In this document: positions 24,260-31,617 of the stretch, one piece after another
Layout: each line of letters begins with the position of its first letter
How positions within the stretch are numbered: position 1 is the first letter of the stretch
Source of the DNA: Faecalispora jeddahensis
GTDB lineage: Bacteria; Bacillota; Clostridia; Oscillospirales; Acutalibacteraceae
Reading direction: 5' to 3'
Length of the DNA: 56,682 nucleotides
Assembly (NCBI RefSeq): GCF_000577335.1
Contig: NZ_CBYL010000023.1
Span: 1 to 56,682, forward strand
Made by a program: the position numbers and the translations under genes
The notes under the pieces: model-generated
What the model was told of the DNA's origin: nothing
Database searches by the model: none
The model's input: the letters and a program-made list of their open reading frames with translations, nothing else

Positions 24260-24288
24260 AGTATAGCACAACTACTACGACAAGTAAA
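24260..24288 (-). promoter_or_regulatory. Promoter of the padR operon
   Basis: On the minus strand TTTACT (24283-24288) is followed after 17 bp by TATACT (24260-24265), about 46 bp before the TTG start. Confidence 0.7.
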
Positions 24289-24305
24289 GTAATTTTTGAA
24301 AAAAC

Positions 24306-24335
24306 TTGACAGACCCTTCTGTTTTCCGGTAAAAT
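24306..24335 (+). promoter_or_regulatory. Promoter of marR-degV
   Basis: TTGACA is followed after 18 bp by TAAAAT, just before the palindrome at 24337-24351. Confidence 0.8.
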
Positions 24336-24336
24336 A

Positions 24337-24351
24337 CTTTTAACTTAAAAG
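24337..24351 (+). promoter_or_regulatory. Palindromic operator at the marR promoter
   Basis: CTTTTAACTTAAAAG is a perfect 7-1-7 palindrome over the expected transcription start. It is a likely autorepression site for the MarR/FabT-like protein. Confidence 0.55.
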
Positions 24352-24372
24352 CTTAAAGGAGCATCCATATCC

Positions 24373-24843
24373 ATGAATTCTGTTCAGCAGGAGGAGCTGA
24401 ATCACTTTTTTGTAGAAACCTTTAATAAGATTCTGCAGTATGAGGAAGCCGCGCTTTCTGCCGGAGACACATCCGGCCTGAGCATGAAAGAGCTGCACAT
24501 ACTGGAGGCTGTGGCGCAGATGCAGGCCCGACAGGAGAACACCATGTCGAAGATCGCGGCACGGCTGGGTATCAGTGTGGGCGCGCTCACCACGGCAGTC
24601 GGTGTGCTGGTCGCAAAGGAATGCCTTGAGCGCCGCGGCTGTGAGCAGGATCGCCGGGTTGTGTGGATTGTACTGACTCCGAAGGGGGAAAGGGCGGAAT
24701 GGCAGCATCGTCTGTTTCACCGCGATATGGTTCAGATGATCGGCGATTCCCTTTCGGAAGAAAGACTTTGCTCCCTTTTGGAATCCCTGAAAATCTTGAG
24801 TCGTTTTTTTGAAGAAAAAAAGGAAGGCGGAATGACAGCATGA
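24373..24843 (+). CDS. MarR-family regulator, FabT-like
   Basis: This 156-residue winged-helix protein resembles the MarR/FabT proteins that lead clostridial fatty-acid synthesis operons. Common features are the N-terminal helix NHFFVETFNKILQYEEAAL, LSMKELHILEAV, the recognition region MSKIAARLGISVGALTTAVGVLVAKECLERR, and the wing DRRVVWIVLTPKGE. AAGGAG lies about 10 nt before the ATG. It overlaps the next gene, a fatty-acid-binding DegV protein, by 4 nt. That suggests a unit linking fatty-acid uptake to lipid gene control; the fab genes themselves are not here. Confidence 0.82.
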   Translation: MNSVQQEELNHFFVETFNKILQYEEAALSAGDTSGLSMKELHILEAVAQMQARQENTMSKIAARLGISVGALTTAVGVLVAKECLERRGCEQDRRVVWIVLTPKGERAEWQHRLFHRDMVQMIGDSLSEERLCSLLESLKILSRFFEEKKEGGMTA

Positions 24844-25658
24844 GCGTTCAGATTTTAATAGACAGTACGGCAGATTTGTCCCGGGAGGAGGCCGAGCAGC
24901 TCGGAATTCGGATTGTTCCGCTGACGGTGCATTTCGGCGATCGCCAATATATCGATAAATTTACGATCACAGACGAAGAGTTTTACGGGATGCTGAATAC
25001 GGAAGCAGAGATGCCGACGACAACGCAGGTCAGCCCCCAGAGCTTTCTGGACGTTTATGCCGAGTACCCGAACGATGAGATTGTGGGGATTTACATTTCC
25101 CAGAAGCTGAGCGGTACATATCAGTCCGCCGTGATTGCCAAAGAGGAGTGCGGGCGCAGCGACGTTTACCCGATCGATTCCACAACGGTTTCGGCCGGTG
25201 CGACTTTGCTGGTGCGCGAGGCGATCCGCCTGCGCGACGAGGGGAAGAGCGGCAAAGAAATTGCCGAGTACATCACCGAGCTGACGAAACACGTGGAGAT
25301 GCTGGCGGTCTTCAACACGATGAAATATCTGGTCAAGGGCGGCCGCCTTTCCAGCACAAAGGGGACGATCGGCAACCTGCTGGGGATCAAACCGATCATT
25401 CGGGTAAAGGACGGCGTCCTCGAGGTGATCGGGAAAGAGCGCGGCATGAAAAAGGCATGTGATTTTGTCGTTCGCCATCTGCGTGAGCTTCCGGATTTTG
25501 ATTCGTCGATGCCGATCGCGTATTCGCATAGCTTTAACCAGCAGGATCTTGATGCGCTCAAGCAGGAGCTGGGAGAAGGGCAAACCCTGCTGATGGGCAG
25601 CGTGGTGGGTACGCATGCCGGTCCGGGCGCTATTTTGGTAGGGTATTTCCGTAAATAA
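24840..25658 (+). CDS. DegV/FakB-type fatty-acid-binding protein
   Basis: This 272-residue DegV protein has both lobes: ILIDSTADLSREEAEQLGIRIVPL, TTTQVSPQSF, YISQKLSGTYQSA, DSTTVSAGATLLV, and the C-terminal SHVGTHAGPGAILVGY-type end (SVVGTHAGPGAILVGYF). FakB members carry a fatty acid to the kinase FakA for phosphorylation and entry into phospholipid. The start overlaps marR by 4 nt. Its terminator was later split by the insertion at 25734. Confidence 0.88.
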   Translation: MSVQILIDSTADLSREEAEQLGIRIVPLTVHFGDRQYIDKFTITDEEFYGMLNTEAEMPTTTQVSPQSFLDVYAEYPNDEIVGIYISQKLSGTYQSAVIAKEECGRSDVYPIDSTTVSAGATLLVREAIRLRDEGKSGKEIAEYITELTKHVEMLAVFNTMKYLVKGGRLSSTKGTIGNLLGIKPIIRVKDGVLEVIGKERGMKKACDFVVRHLRELPDFDSSMPIAYSHSFNQQDLDALKQELGEGQTLLMGSVVGTHAGPGAILVGYFRK

Positions 25659-25712
25659 AATGCGAAACGCTACTGCCCCACTGCGGCTGCGGAGCGCAGG
25701 ATCATTTGTATA

Positions 25713-25733
25713 AAAAAAGCCCCCGCCTGATAG
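25713..25733 (+). terminator. Left half of the degV/araC terminator, split by insertion
   Basis: AAAAAAAGCCCCCG plus CCTGATAG is the left arm and loop. The right arm TGGGGGCTTTT is at 27514-27524. Rejoined, the two give a perfect GCCCCC/GGGGGC hairpin with T runs on both strands. Confidence 0.8.
25726..25733 (+). repeat. Target-site duplication, left copy
   Basis: CCTGATAG, immediately outside the left terminal repeat and identical to 27506-27513. Confidence 0.85.
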
Positions 25734-25752
25734 CCAATGTCATTTAGTTAAG
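25734..25752 (+). repeat. Left terminal inverted repeat
   Basis: CCAATGTCATTTAGTTAAG. Similarity to the internal copy at 27324 extends a further 20 bp or so. Confidence 0.85.
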
Positions 25753-25796
25753 ACCAAATCTGCAAAAAAAGAACCCTCGTCTGTTTTTTCAAAGAA

Positions 25797-26085
25797 ATGG
25801 ACGGTAAGCTCGTCGTCGCTACCGCCGACGAGCAGGAGCAGGCATTGCTGACTGTCAACGGTGAGAGCATGACCGGCAAGATGACGAGCTACCTCATCGC
25901 CGGGGAGGATTTGCAGGGCGAATACTGGGGCGCTGTCTTTCTGCTGCCCATTTCCCTGCTGGAGCGTGCGCTCGGTTGCCCGCTGACGGTGGGCCAACAG
26001 CTTGAGGGCAACTTTATTCGCGACGGCAAGTTAAGCGCCATGCATTCAAAACGGCGGGGAAACTGGTGATTGAATAGCCGCTGTG
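25797..26085 (+). pseudogene. Broken gene, possibly CBM9-like domain protein
   Basis: The frame MDGKLVVATADEQEQALL...LIAGEDLQGEYWGAVF...GNFIRDGK resembles the second half of carbohydrate-binding family 9-like proteins, which have GEDLQGxYWGVxxxIP and GNFYKCGD motifs. It lacks the N-terminal half. It also appears frameshifted at about 26040, where another frame gives a more family-like ending (AFKTAGKLVIE). There is no ribosome site. It looks like a captured fragment at the left of the element. Confidence 0.4.
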
Positions 26086-26367
26086 GTGCTATTGTTACAG
26101 TTTGGCGTGACACTGTTCAACAATTGTCACATAAATCTATCGAAAATCAGCGCTGCACTTGACAGTTTGTCACATAAAAGGGTACAATATCAATGGTGCT
26201 CTATCCGGAGATCGATGGAAAACCCAGTCATTCAGGTATGATCTGTCCGCAGGGCGACAGAGATGCAGGATTTTTAAAATCTGTTATAAAGCATGGCCGA
26301 TGATTGGACTGCTTCGTTTTGGCCGGACACAGCAACAAACAAGCGAATTTTTCGATGGCCTAACTAT
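26086..26367 (+). other. Non-coding stretch upstream of the chemoreceptor
   Basis: No gene recognised. TTGACAGTTTGTCACATAAA at 26159 offers a -35 box. The chemoreceptor frame is open from 26290, but the extra N-terminal codons look like chance. Confidence 0.4.
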
Positions 26368-27264
26368 ATGGAAACATTTCGTGTTTATTTTGCAAATGAG
26401 AAATATAAAGGGGCGGATATTGTGGCAAATTATTCAGCAGAAGAATTATTGGATTTTTTTACGATTTTGACGCCATATCTGAATGAAATATTTACGGAAG
26501 ATGTTGATGTTTCTGTCATTAAAGAGGGTTATTATACTTCATATGCCCCGGGTAGATCTTTCGACTTTAAAGTCAAGGTCGGAGACCCGATGCAAGGTAA
26601 AGCTAGCAAACAATGTATGGCAACCGGTCAAAAGGTTGTGCAAAAGGTTTCAAAGGAGCAATCCGCTTTTGGCGCACCTTATATTGCGTGCGCATACCCG
26701 TTTAAAAATGGCAACAAGGTCGTTGGTTGTGTTATTACAGCCCAGGCTGTAGATACTCAAGAAAAAATACAACATATTTCGAATAATTTAGCTACATCCG
26801 CACAGGAATATACCGCCAATATGGAGGAGATTGCCGCAACAACTGCGCAGCTTGCCAATATTTCCGGTGAACTTGGGTCTTTTAGCAATCAACTCACAAG
26901 CTCGATCAAGCAAACTGACAAAATCGTCGCTTCCATCAGCAGCATCGCAAGGCAAACAAATTTATTGGCCTTGAACGCATCGATCGAAGCTGCCCACGTC
27001 GGCGCGCTTGGCAAAGGCTTTGACGTAGTGGCCGGCGAGGTGCGCAAGCTGGCGGTCGAAAGTGACGAGTCGGTTAAAACGATTAAGGACCTGTTGAACA
27101 AGGTGCAGCATGCCATTATTCAAATGAACGAGAAGATTCAAGCAGTTGACCGTACTGCAAAATCCCAGGAAGCGTCGATACAGGAAATGGCAAAGGCCAG
27201 CCTTGATTTTGCGGCGATGGCCGGGGAGCTTGCGGGAATTTCCAATTACATGTCAAACGAATAG
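26368..27264 (+). CDS. Soluble methyl-accepting chemotaxis protein
   Basis: This chemoreceptor of about 298 residues lacks membrane segments. An N-terminal sensor of about 130 residues ([60 protein letters not shown]) is followed by a short coiled coil. The signalling hairpin comes next ([40 protein letters not shown]). The sensor resembles those of cytosolic clostridial receptors. It is short after the hairpin tip, so the C-terminal return helix is cut down compared with full receptors. The ATG at 26368 has no strong ribosome site; an ATG at 26293 is in frame. It is the only intact gene inside the insertion. Confidence 0.85.
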   Translation: METFRVYFANEKYKGADIVANYSAEELLDFFTILTPYLNEIFTEDVDVSVIKEGYYTSYAPGRSFDFKVKVGDPMQGKASKQCMATGQKVVQKVSKEQSAFGAPYIACAYPFKNGNKVVGCVITAQAVDTQEKIQHISNNLATSAQEYTANMEEIAATTAQLANISGELGSFSNQLTSSIKQTDKIVASISSIARQTNLLALNASIEAAHVGALGKGFDVVAGEVRKLAVESDESVKTIKDLLNKVQHAIIQMNEKIQAVDRTAKSQEASIQEMAKASLDFAAMAGELAGISNYMSNE

Positions 27265-27323
27265 CAATCCATATCCGCAAGGAAAACAATACAAAGCCCG
27301 AGGGTACGCGAACCGCTGCAATT

Positions 27324-27361
27324 CCTAATGTGATTTTGTTAAGCCCAAACTTACAAAAAAT
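27324..27361 (+). repeat. Internal degenerate copy of the element's left end
   Basis: CCTAATGTGATTTTGTTAAG, then CCCAAACTTACAAAAAATGA, matches the left end (CCAATGTCATTTAGTTAAG, ACCAAATCTGCAAAAAAAGA) over about 38 bp with roughly 80% identity, same orientation. It may mark a nested or rearranged end. Confidence 0.65.
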
Positions 27362-27366
27362 GAAGC

Positions 27367-27414
27367 TCCCCGCCCATTATTCAATGAATGGGCGGGGAGT
27401 CTCTTTTTTGCTGA
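27367..27414 (+). terminator. Terminator of the chemoreceptor gene
   Basis: CTCCCCGCCCATT pairs with AATGGGCGGGGAG around an 8-nt loop, followed by TCTCTTTTTT. Confidence 0.85.
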
Positions 27415-27457
27415 TTGATGCGAATGATTGGATCGGGGGCATTTATTTGTTTATAAA

Positions 27458-27493
27458 AGTTAAGGAGCAAATTTTTCAATTTGCTCCTTAACT
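27458..27493. terminator. Perfect hairpin at the right end of the element
   Basis: AGTTAAGGAGCAAAT pairs perfectly with ATTTGCTCCTTAACT around a 6-nt loop. Its 3' arm overlaps the right terminal repeat. It could block read-through or form a subterminal structure for transposition. Confidence 0.65.
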
Positions 27494-27505
27494 GAATGAC
27501 ATTGG
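27487..27505 (-). repeat. Right terminal inverted repeat
   Basis: CTTAACTGAATGACATTGG is the inverse of the left end with one mismatch. Confidence 0.85.
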
Positions 27506-27513
27506 CCTGATAG
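27506..27513 (+). repeat. Target-site duplication, right copy
   Basis: CCTGATAG, followed directly by the right arm of the split terminator (TGGGGGCTTTT). Confidence 0.85.
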
Positions 27514-27606
27514 TGGGGGCTTTTCAAATTCTGATGATTTGGCGTCTGCGTGAAAGTTTAGAACAAAACAGCGTTCTGCCGCAGCGTTCCGTCTACAGAA
27601 TTCCGA

Positions 27607-28434
27607 TTACAGCTGATTGCCGGAGGTCGTGGAAGACCGGAATTTTCCGGGAGCGGCTCCCGTGTGCTTTTTAAACGCGCGGATAAAGTTGTTGGCATTG
27701 CCGAATCCGCATTCCACCGCAATCTGGGCAATCGGCTTTTTCGTGTTCCACAGTAAATCCTTGGCGTAGGACAGCCGGTTCATCAGCAAAAATTGCTTTG
27801 GGCTGTATCCGGTCATGCTCTTGAAGCTGTGCGACAGGTAATAAACGCTGATATAGAACTGTTCTGCCAGCTCTTTGATCTGAATATCCTCCAGACAATG
27901 CTCCTCCAGATACTTTTTCACTTCGTAAATGTGGGAGGAGTGCCTTCCGTCATAGGAGGCGAACTGACCGGCGGAGCGGCGATAGGCCAGAATCAGAGAC
28001 TGCTGCAGAAAAGATACCATGTAGTCGCCGCGGTAAGGGCGAAAGCGCGCGCTTTCGCGGGACATTCCTTCAAACAGCGTCTCGGCTTCCTCCTGGCAGT
28101 CCGTCAAATCGAAGGTGGGGAAGCTCTCGGCGGAATGATGCTGAAAAACAGACATCAAAGGGCTGTCGTACAGAATGTGATGGATTTTCAGCGGCTGAAT
28201 CGTCACCAAATACCGTTGGTACGGCGCTTCCAGCACCTCCAGCGAGCATTCATCCAAATTGCTGAAAAAGAACATATGTCCCGCAGGAATAATGTAATTT
28301 GCTCCGTTGACAGTCAGTCGGATTTTTCCTTGTTTGATGTAAATCTGACGGTATACGTTGAAGTACAGCTGTTGAATCGGCATGTCGGAATCAGCATAGG
28401 TACAGTCAATTGCCAGATCTAACTGCGGTTCCAT
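27607..28434 (-). CDS. AraC-family regulator
   Basis: This 275-residue regulator has an N-terminal cupin-type domain (QIYIKQGKIRLTVNGANYIIPAGHMFFFS) and a C-terminal double helix-turn-helix (about 170-265: IQIKELAEQFYISVYYLSHSF, IAQIAVECGFGNANNFIRAF). AAGGAGG lies 6-7 nt before the ATG. It stands alone and was convergent with degV before the insertion, sharing its terminator. The target genes are unknown. Confidence 0.87.
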   Translation of the reverse strand: MEPQLDLAIDCTYADSDMPIQQLYFNVYRQIYIKQGKIRLTVNGANYIIPAGHMFFFSNLDECSLEVLEAPYQRYLVTIQPLKIHHILYDSPLMSVFQHHSAESFPTFDLTDCQEEAETLFEGMSRESARFRPYRGDYMVSFLQQSLILAYRRSAGQFASYDGRHSSHIYEVKKYLEEHCLEDIQIKELAEQFYISVYYLSHSFKSMTGYSPKQFLLMNRLSYAKDLLWNTKKPIAQIAVECGFGNANNFIRAFKKHTGAAPGKFRSSTTSGNQL

Positions 28435-28537
28435 AATAGACCTCCTTTGCCCCTTTGATTCATGTTTTCAGAAAACGGACAGTATGTAAGTGTTCGGTAA
28501 ACCGGCCATCGCCGCAGGGATGGGCAGGCGGTTTCGT

Positions 28538-29260
28538 TCAGGCCGAGGCAGTGCGTTTCAGGCCGCGGGCCAAAGCCTTTTTGTCCGGAGAAACCCGGTA
28601 GGATTCCGTGATCTTCTGGATCGCCTTATTGTGAATAAAATCATCCCAAGTCGGCTGCTCCAAATAGGGAAGTGTTCGTGCCGGGTCTTTGACAAAACAC
28701 TCCGAAATTGCCCATGCGGCCGCCATTTTGGCGTAATACCCCTCCGCCTGTATTTGTGTCAGCCGAAGCAGCGTGCGCTCCAGGTATTCCTCGCCGCAGT
28801 AATGATCCAGCAGCATCACCATACCGAAGCGGCAAAAAAATTCCCGTTCGGATTCCACATAGGGCAGAAGAAAATTCCACACAGTTTCCGGTTCGCGCCC
28901 GGCCAGGCGGAAGCCGGAGCAAAAGCTGTCGCATACAGACCAGTTGTCGATCTTGGGAATAAAATCGGCGGTGCGGGCCAGCAGCTCCGCCGTATCTGCC
29001 TTGGCACACCCGAGAACAAGGCCCTGAAGCATGATCTCCTCAAAGGTGCCGTCCGATGCCTGTGCGAGATAGCCGCGCCAGTCTCCCGCTGCAATCTGTT
29101 TTGCCAGCCGCCGCAGCGTGGGAAGCCGCACTCCTAAAATGTGGGAGGTTCCGGGCAGAAGCTTTTCACTGAACGCACGATACGATGATTCCGCTAACAG
29201 CTCCAGCTGCTGACGGGCCGGAACTTCCCAGTCCCATTTCGGCCGGCCGCTTTTCTCCAT
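28538..29260 (-). CDS. DNA alkylation repair protein (AlkD-like)
   Basis: This 240-residue all-helical HEAT-repeat protein of the AlkC/AlkD glycosylase group removes bulky or positively charged alkyl bases. Family segments are YRAFSEKLLPGTSHILGVRLPTLRRLAKQI, TFEEIMLQGLVLG, IDNWSVCDSFCSG (the WxxxD region at the base-binding cleft) and EGYYAKMAAAWAISECFVKDP. The ATG at 29260 has AAGGAGG 8-9 nt upstream. Confidence 0.88.
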   Translation of the reverse strand: MEKSGRPKWDWEVPARQQLELLAESSYRAFSEKLLPGTSHILGVRLPTLRRLAKQIAAGDWRGYLAQASDGTFEEIMLQGLVLGCAKADTAELLARTADFIPKIDNWSVCDSFCSGFRLAGREPETVWNFLLPYVESEREFFCRFGMVMLLDHYCGEEYLERTLLRLTQIQAEGYYAKMAAAWAISECFVKDPARTLPYLEQPTWDDFIHNKAIQKITESYRVSPDKKALARGLKRTASA

Positions 29261-29360
29261 CCGAAAGAACCTCCTTACCGTGGTTTTCCGCACCGGGCAG
29301 AAAACCGGACGGCAGTACTTGGAACCGATTCAGTACACTCGGACCAACTCATATGCTTTC

Positions 29361-29389
29361 AGAATAACAGCTTGAACGATAAAAATCAA
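29361..29389 (-). promoter_or_regulatory. Promoter of the AlkD-like gene
   Basis: On the minus strand TTGATT (29384-29389) is followed after 17 bp by TATTCT (29361-29366), about 100 bp before the ATG. Confidence 0.6.
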
Positions 29390-29643
29390 TAACCCTAAAA
29401 GCAATTTTTAACAAATCTCTCAAAGAATCGGCTCTGTATCTTGTTTTGAAAGGGGTGTTGCACCGGGGAAAACTGCTTAAAAGAATATTCGCTGTTCCGG
29501 AAAAAATTTTCATTCCAATAAAGCAAAAGCTGTCCTGCTGCTTTTTAGAATTTATTTTGCTTTGGTTGCAATTGCTGCTGAAAGCGCCCATGCCGGGCGG
29601 CAGGAGAAACGGGGTATCAACCCCTCGTTTTGTCTGGACAGAA

Positions 29644-29674
29644 TAAAAGCCCGGCAGCGGTATGCTGCCGGGCT
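29644..29674 (-). terminator. Terminator of the GDT1-family gene
   Basis: A perfect 11-bp GC-rich stem AGCCCGGCAGC with a 5-nt loop is followed by TTTTATTC on the minus strand. It lies 190 bp past the gene. Confidence 0.7.
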
Positions 29675-29863
29675 CAGGTTGTTGAGAAAATTGCACAACC
29701 GCGAAATTGGGAAACAATTTTGCTTCCTGCGCTGCTGCGTGCCTGCAGGGCAGAGGAACCCGCAAAGTGCAGTCGCATACAACAAGAGTGAGACTGTACT
29801 TTGCGGCGTTTGCCGTTTGTCTTGTGCAAATTTCGGCGGCCTGCATGTTTTTTGAAAAGCAGA

Positions 29864-30592
29864 TCAGATTTCCTTTTTGACCTGACAGCATGCGGGAGAA
29901 ACGGAGTCTGCGATCCCTTCCGCGCTCTCTTTTTTCAGCAGATAAATGGTTGCTGCGGCAGTCAAGGCATAAAGAAGAGTCATGACCAGCATGATGATGT
30001 CGGTATTCAGGCCCAAATCGCTTCTCATCACCTGATAGCTGCCCAGGAAACCGAAGAAGACGAAAACCGCGGCGGAAATCAGCTTCACTGTCCGCTCCGG
30101 GATCTTCTTACACAATACAACGCCGATGATGATTCCAATGCCGTCGGCGATCAGCATGCCCAGCGTGGTGCCGGCCAGAATCCAAAGCGGGTTTGTGGGG
30201 AATTTTGCGGCGAGCGCCACCGTGGTCAGCTGGGTCTTGTCGCCCATTTCCGCAATGAAAAACGCGATTGCCACCGTCGCAATGGCCCCGAATTTTGTGG
30301 TTTTGTTTTCCTCTCCATCCAGCTTGTCCCCCCGGATGGTCCATAGCCCGAAAAAGATAAACGACAGCGCGGCAATTCCCTGAATCCATACCTGGATCGT
30401 TTCAAAGCGCGTCAGCATATGGCCAACAGCCACGGCCAGCGCATGGTTTAAAATCGTGGCCAAAAAGACACCGATCATGACCTTAGTAGCTTTGTATTTT
30501 GCTGCAAAAGCCATTGCCAAAAGCTGTGTTTTGTCTCCCATTTCGGCTAAGACGACTGCGCCCAGTGAAAAAACTAAGGCTGTGATTCCCAT
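29864..30592 (-). CDS. GDT1/TMEM165 (UPF0016) family Mn transporter
   Basis: This 242-residue membrane protein has two repeats, each with the signature ExGDKTQ (VVLAEMGDKTQLLAMAFAAKY and FIAEMGDKTQLTTVALAAKF). Six to seven membrane segments are present. Family members move Mn2+ (or Ca2+) in exchange for protons; bacterial ones are Mn exporters. GGAGG lies 7-8 nt before the ATG at 30592. The leader is a yybP-ykoY riboswitch, which supports Mn export and induction by excess Mn. Confidence 0.92.
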   Translation of the reverse strand: MGITALVFSLGAVVLAEMGDKTQLLAMAFAAKYKATKVMIGVFLATILNHALAVAVGHMLTRFETIQVWIQGIAALSFIFFGLWTIRGDKLDGEENKTTKFGAIATVAIAFFIAEMGDKTQLTTVALAAKFPTNPLWILAGTTLGMLIADGIGIIIGVVLCKKIPERTVKLISAAVFVFFGFLGSYQVMRSDLGLNTDIIMLVMTLLYALTAAATIYLLKKESAEGIADSVSPACCQVKKEI

Positions 30593-30627
30593 TCTACTTC
30601 CTCCGTTTGTAATAAGAATTACAAAAG

Positions 30628-30663
30628 AAAAACCCAAGTATAGCTTTAACAGCTATACTTGGG
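30628..30663 (-). terminator. Riboswitch terminator upstream of the GDT1 gene
   Basis: CCCAAGTATAGCT pairs with AGCTATACTTGGG and is followed on the minus strand by TTTTT. It is the expression platform of the yybP-ykoY element. Confidence 0.85.
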
Positions 30664-30797
30664 TGTGTTACTCAAGACGTAGAGATCATGTATAGCCAAT
30701 AAAGTTATACATGAGTCTCGTTAATTAAGGCAAGCCAGACCTGGTCGAGTCATTGTGTTGACTTGCCGCATACATAAAGTATGCAAACTACTCCCTC
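30664..30797 (-). promoter_or_regulatory. yybP-ykoY (Mn2+) riboswitch
   Basis: On the minus strand the leader has GAGGGAGTAGTTTGC (L1 region with conserved GGGAGUAG, 30788-30795), a stem pair GGCAAGTC..., ACAATGACTCGACCAGGTCTGG and AACGAGACTCATGT (L3 region). These elements occur in the order of the yybP-ykoY family, ahead of a terminator and a GDT1-family gene, a typical target. Mn2+ binding between L1 and L3 would favour read-through. Confidence 0.85.
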
Positions 30798-30819
30798 ATG
30801 GGTTTTCAATTGTGGCTTC

Positions 30820-30848
30820 ATTATACTGTGTGCAGGCGGGAAAGTCAA
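30820..30848 (-). promoter_or_regulatory. Promoter of the yybP-ykoY transcript
   Basis: On the minus strand TTGACT (30843-30848) is followed after 17 bp by TATAAT (30820-30825). Confidence 0.85.
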
Positions 30849-31048
30849 GTAAATCATTCCAAGTGAAAGAAATACGGACAAATGCGCATCAGCAGAATCA
30901 TGGGTTGGCAGGCAGCGGTGCATGCGGCCTGTCCCATTTGTTCAGGGTACCAAAGGGTTCTATGTCCTTGGGTGACAGGGCGATGGGAAATACATCCGGT
31001 ATAAAACTTTACCGTTTGCTGTGCTGTTGTGGAGACAGCACAGGGTTC
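30849..31048. other. Intergenic stretch between GDT1 and AbrB genes
   Basis: No gene recognised in about 200 bases. A small hairpin (GCTGTGCTGT/ACAGCACAG) lies near 31018-31042. Confidence 0.4.
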
Positions 31049-31086
31049 AAAAAATCCCCCAAATGAAGAACACCGGAGGATTTTTT
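31049..31086 (-). terminator. Terminator of the AbrB-like gene
   Basis: AAAAAATCC(C)CC pairs with GG(A)GGATTTTTT and ends in a T run on the minus strand, about 30 bp past the stop. Confidence 0.75.
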
Positions 31087-31116
31087 CTGGGATGCTGCCG
31101 TAACGAACGGATGTGT

Positions 31117-31377
31117 TTAATCGGATTCTTCTTCAAGACGTTTTGCTAACCGTTCCATACATTTGTGACATACATTGTGGTCTTTGTACTTCGAAATTCG
31201 ATCCATGCTCCCACAGAAAATACAGGAAGGCTGGTATTTCTTCAGAATAATCGCAGAATCTTCCACGAAAATTTCCAAAGAATCTTTTTCTGTGATGTTG
31301 AGAGTGGATCTAAGCTCTTTTGGCAGTACGATACGCCCGAACATATCGACTGGCCGAACAATCCCCGTAGATTTCAT
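31117..31377 (-). CDS. AbrB/SpoVT-type regulator with C-terminal zinc ribbon
   Basis: This 86-residue protein has an N-terminal swapped-hairpin DNA-binding domain (STGIVRPVDMFGRIVLPKELRSTLNI) and a C-terminal four-cysteine zinc site (CIFCGS...NVCHKCM, residues about 52-73). AbrB-type transition regulators control entry into stationary phase and sporulation. GGAGG lies 7-8 nt before the ATG. It is monocistronic and divergent from spmA. Confidence 0.9.
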   Translation of the reverse strand: MKSTGIVRPVDMFGRIVLPKELRSTLNITEKDSLEIFVEDSAIILKKYQPSCIFCGSMDRISKYKDHNVCHKCMERLAKRLEEESD

Positions 31378-31617
31378 GATGGTTCCTCCTAATCATAACC
31401 AATACCAATATGAATTCCCAATAAATTGATATTGCGAGTTAATAATACCTTTTTTTGGCATTTGTGTCAATCAACAAACAGTGAATAATTCTTTAATTTT
31501 ACAATATGTATTTGTACAAATAAACTTAAAATTTTCATTCTCATGCTGTTCTTTCGATAAAAATGCTTTGGGTATGGAATGAAGCGCTTTTACATATGTA
31601 TGTACGGGTGAAGAAAT

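Larger units (their letters stand above)
25734..27505 (+). mobile_element. Transposase-less insertion cassette carrying a chemoreceptor
   Basis: The 1,772-bp segment begins CCAATGTCATTTAGTTAAG and ends with the inverted copy CTTAACTGAATGACATTGG (18 of 19 identical). An 8-bp duplication CCTGATAG flanks it. Removing the element and one duplication restores a perfect terminator between convergent degV and araC, so the boundaries are firm. No transposase or fragment of one is visible inside. The cargo is a broken small gene and an intact methyl-accepting chemotaxis protein gene. This matches the mobile insertion cassette (MIC) idea known from IS231-type (IS4-family) ends; assignment of the parent IS family is a guess from end sequence and duplication size. 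Confidence 0.85.
29261..29863. other. Intergenic region
   Basis: About 600 bases hold the AlkD promoter (29361-29389), the terminator at 29648-29674 and an imperfect inverted repeat at 29760-29805. Short frames on both strands show no ribosome site or recognisable domain. Confidence 0.5.

Noticed and set aside
30755-31066. 103-codon plus-strand frame between the GDT1 and AbrB genes
   Set aside because: It overlaps the antisense of the riboswitch and promoter, has no ribosome site and no domain.
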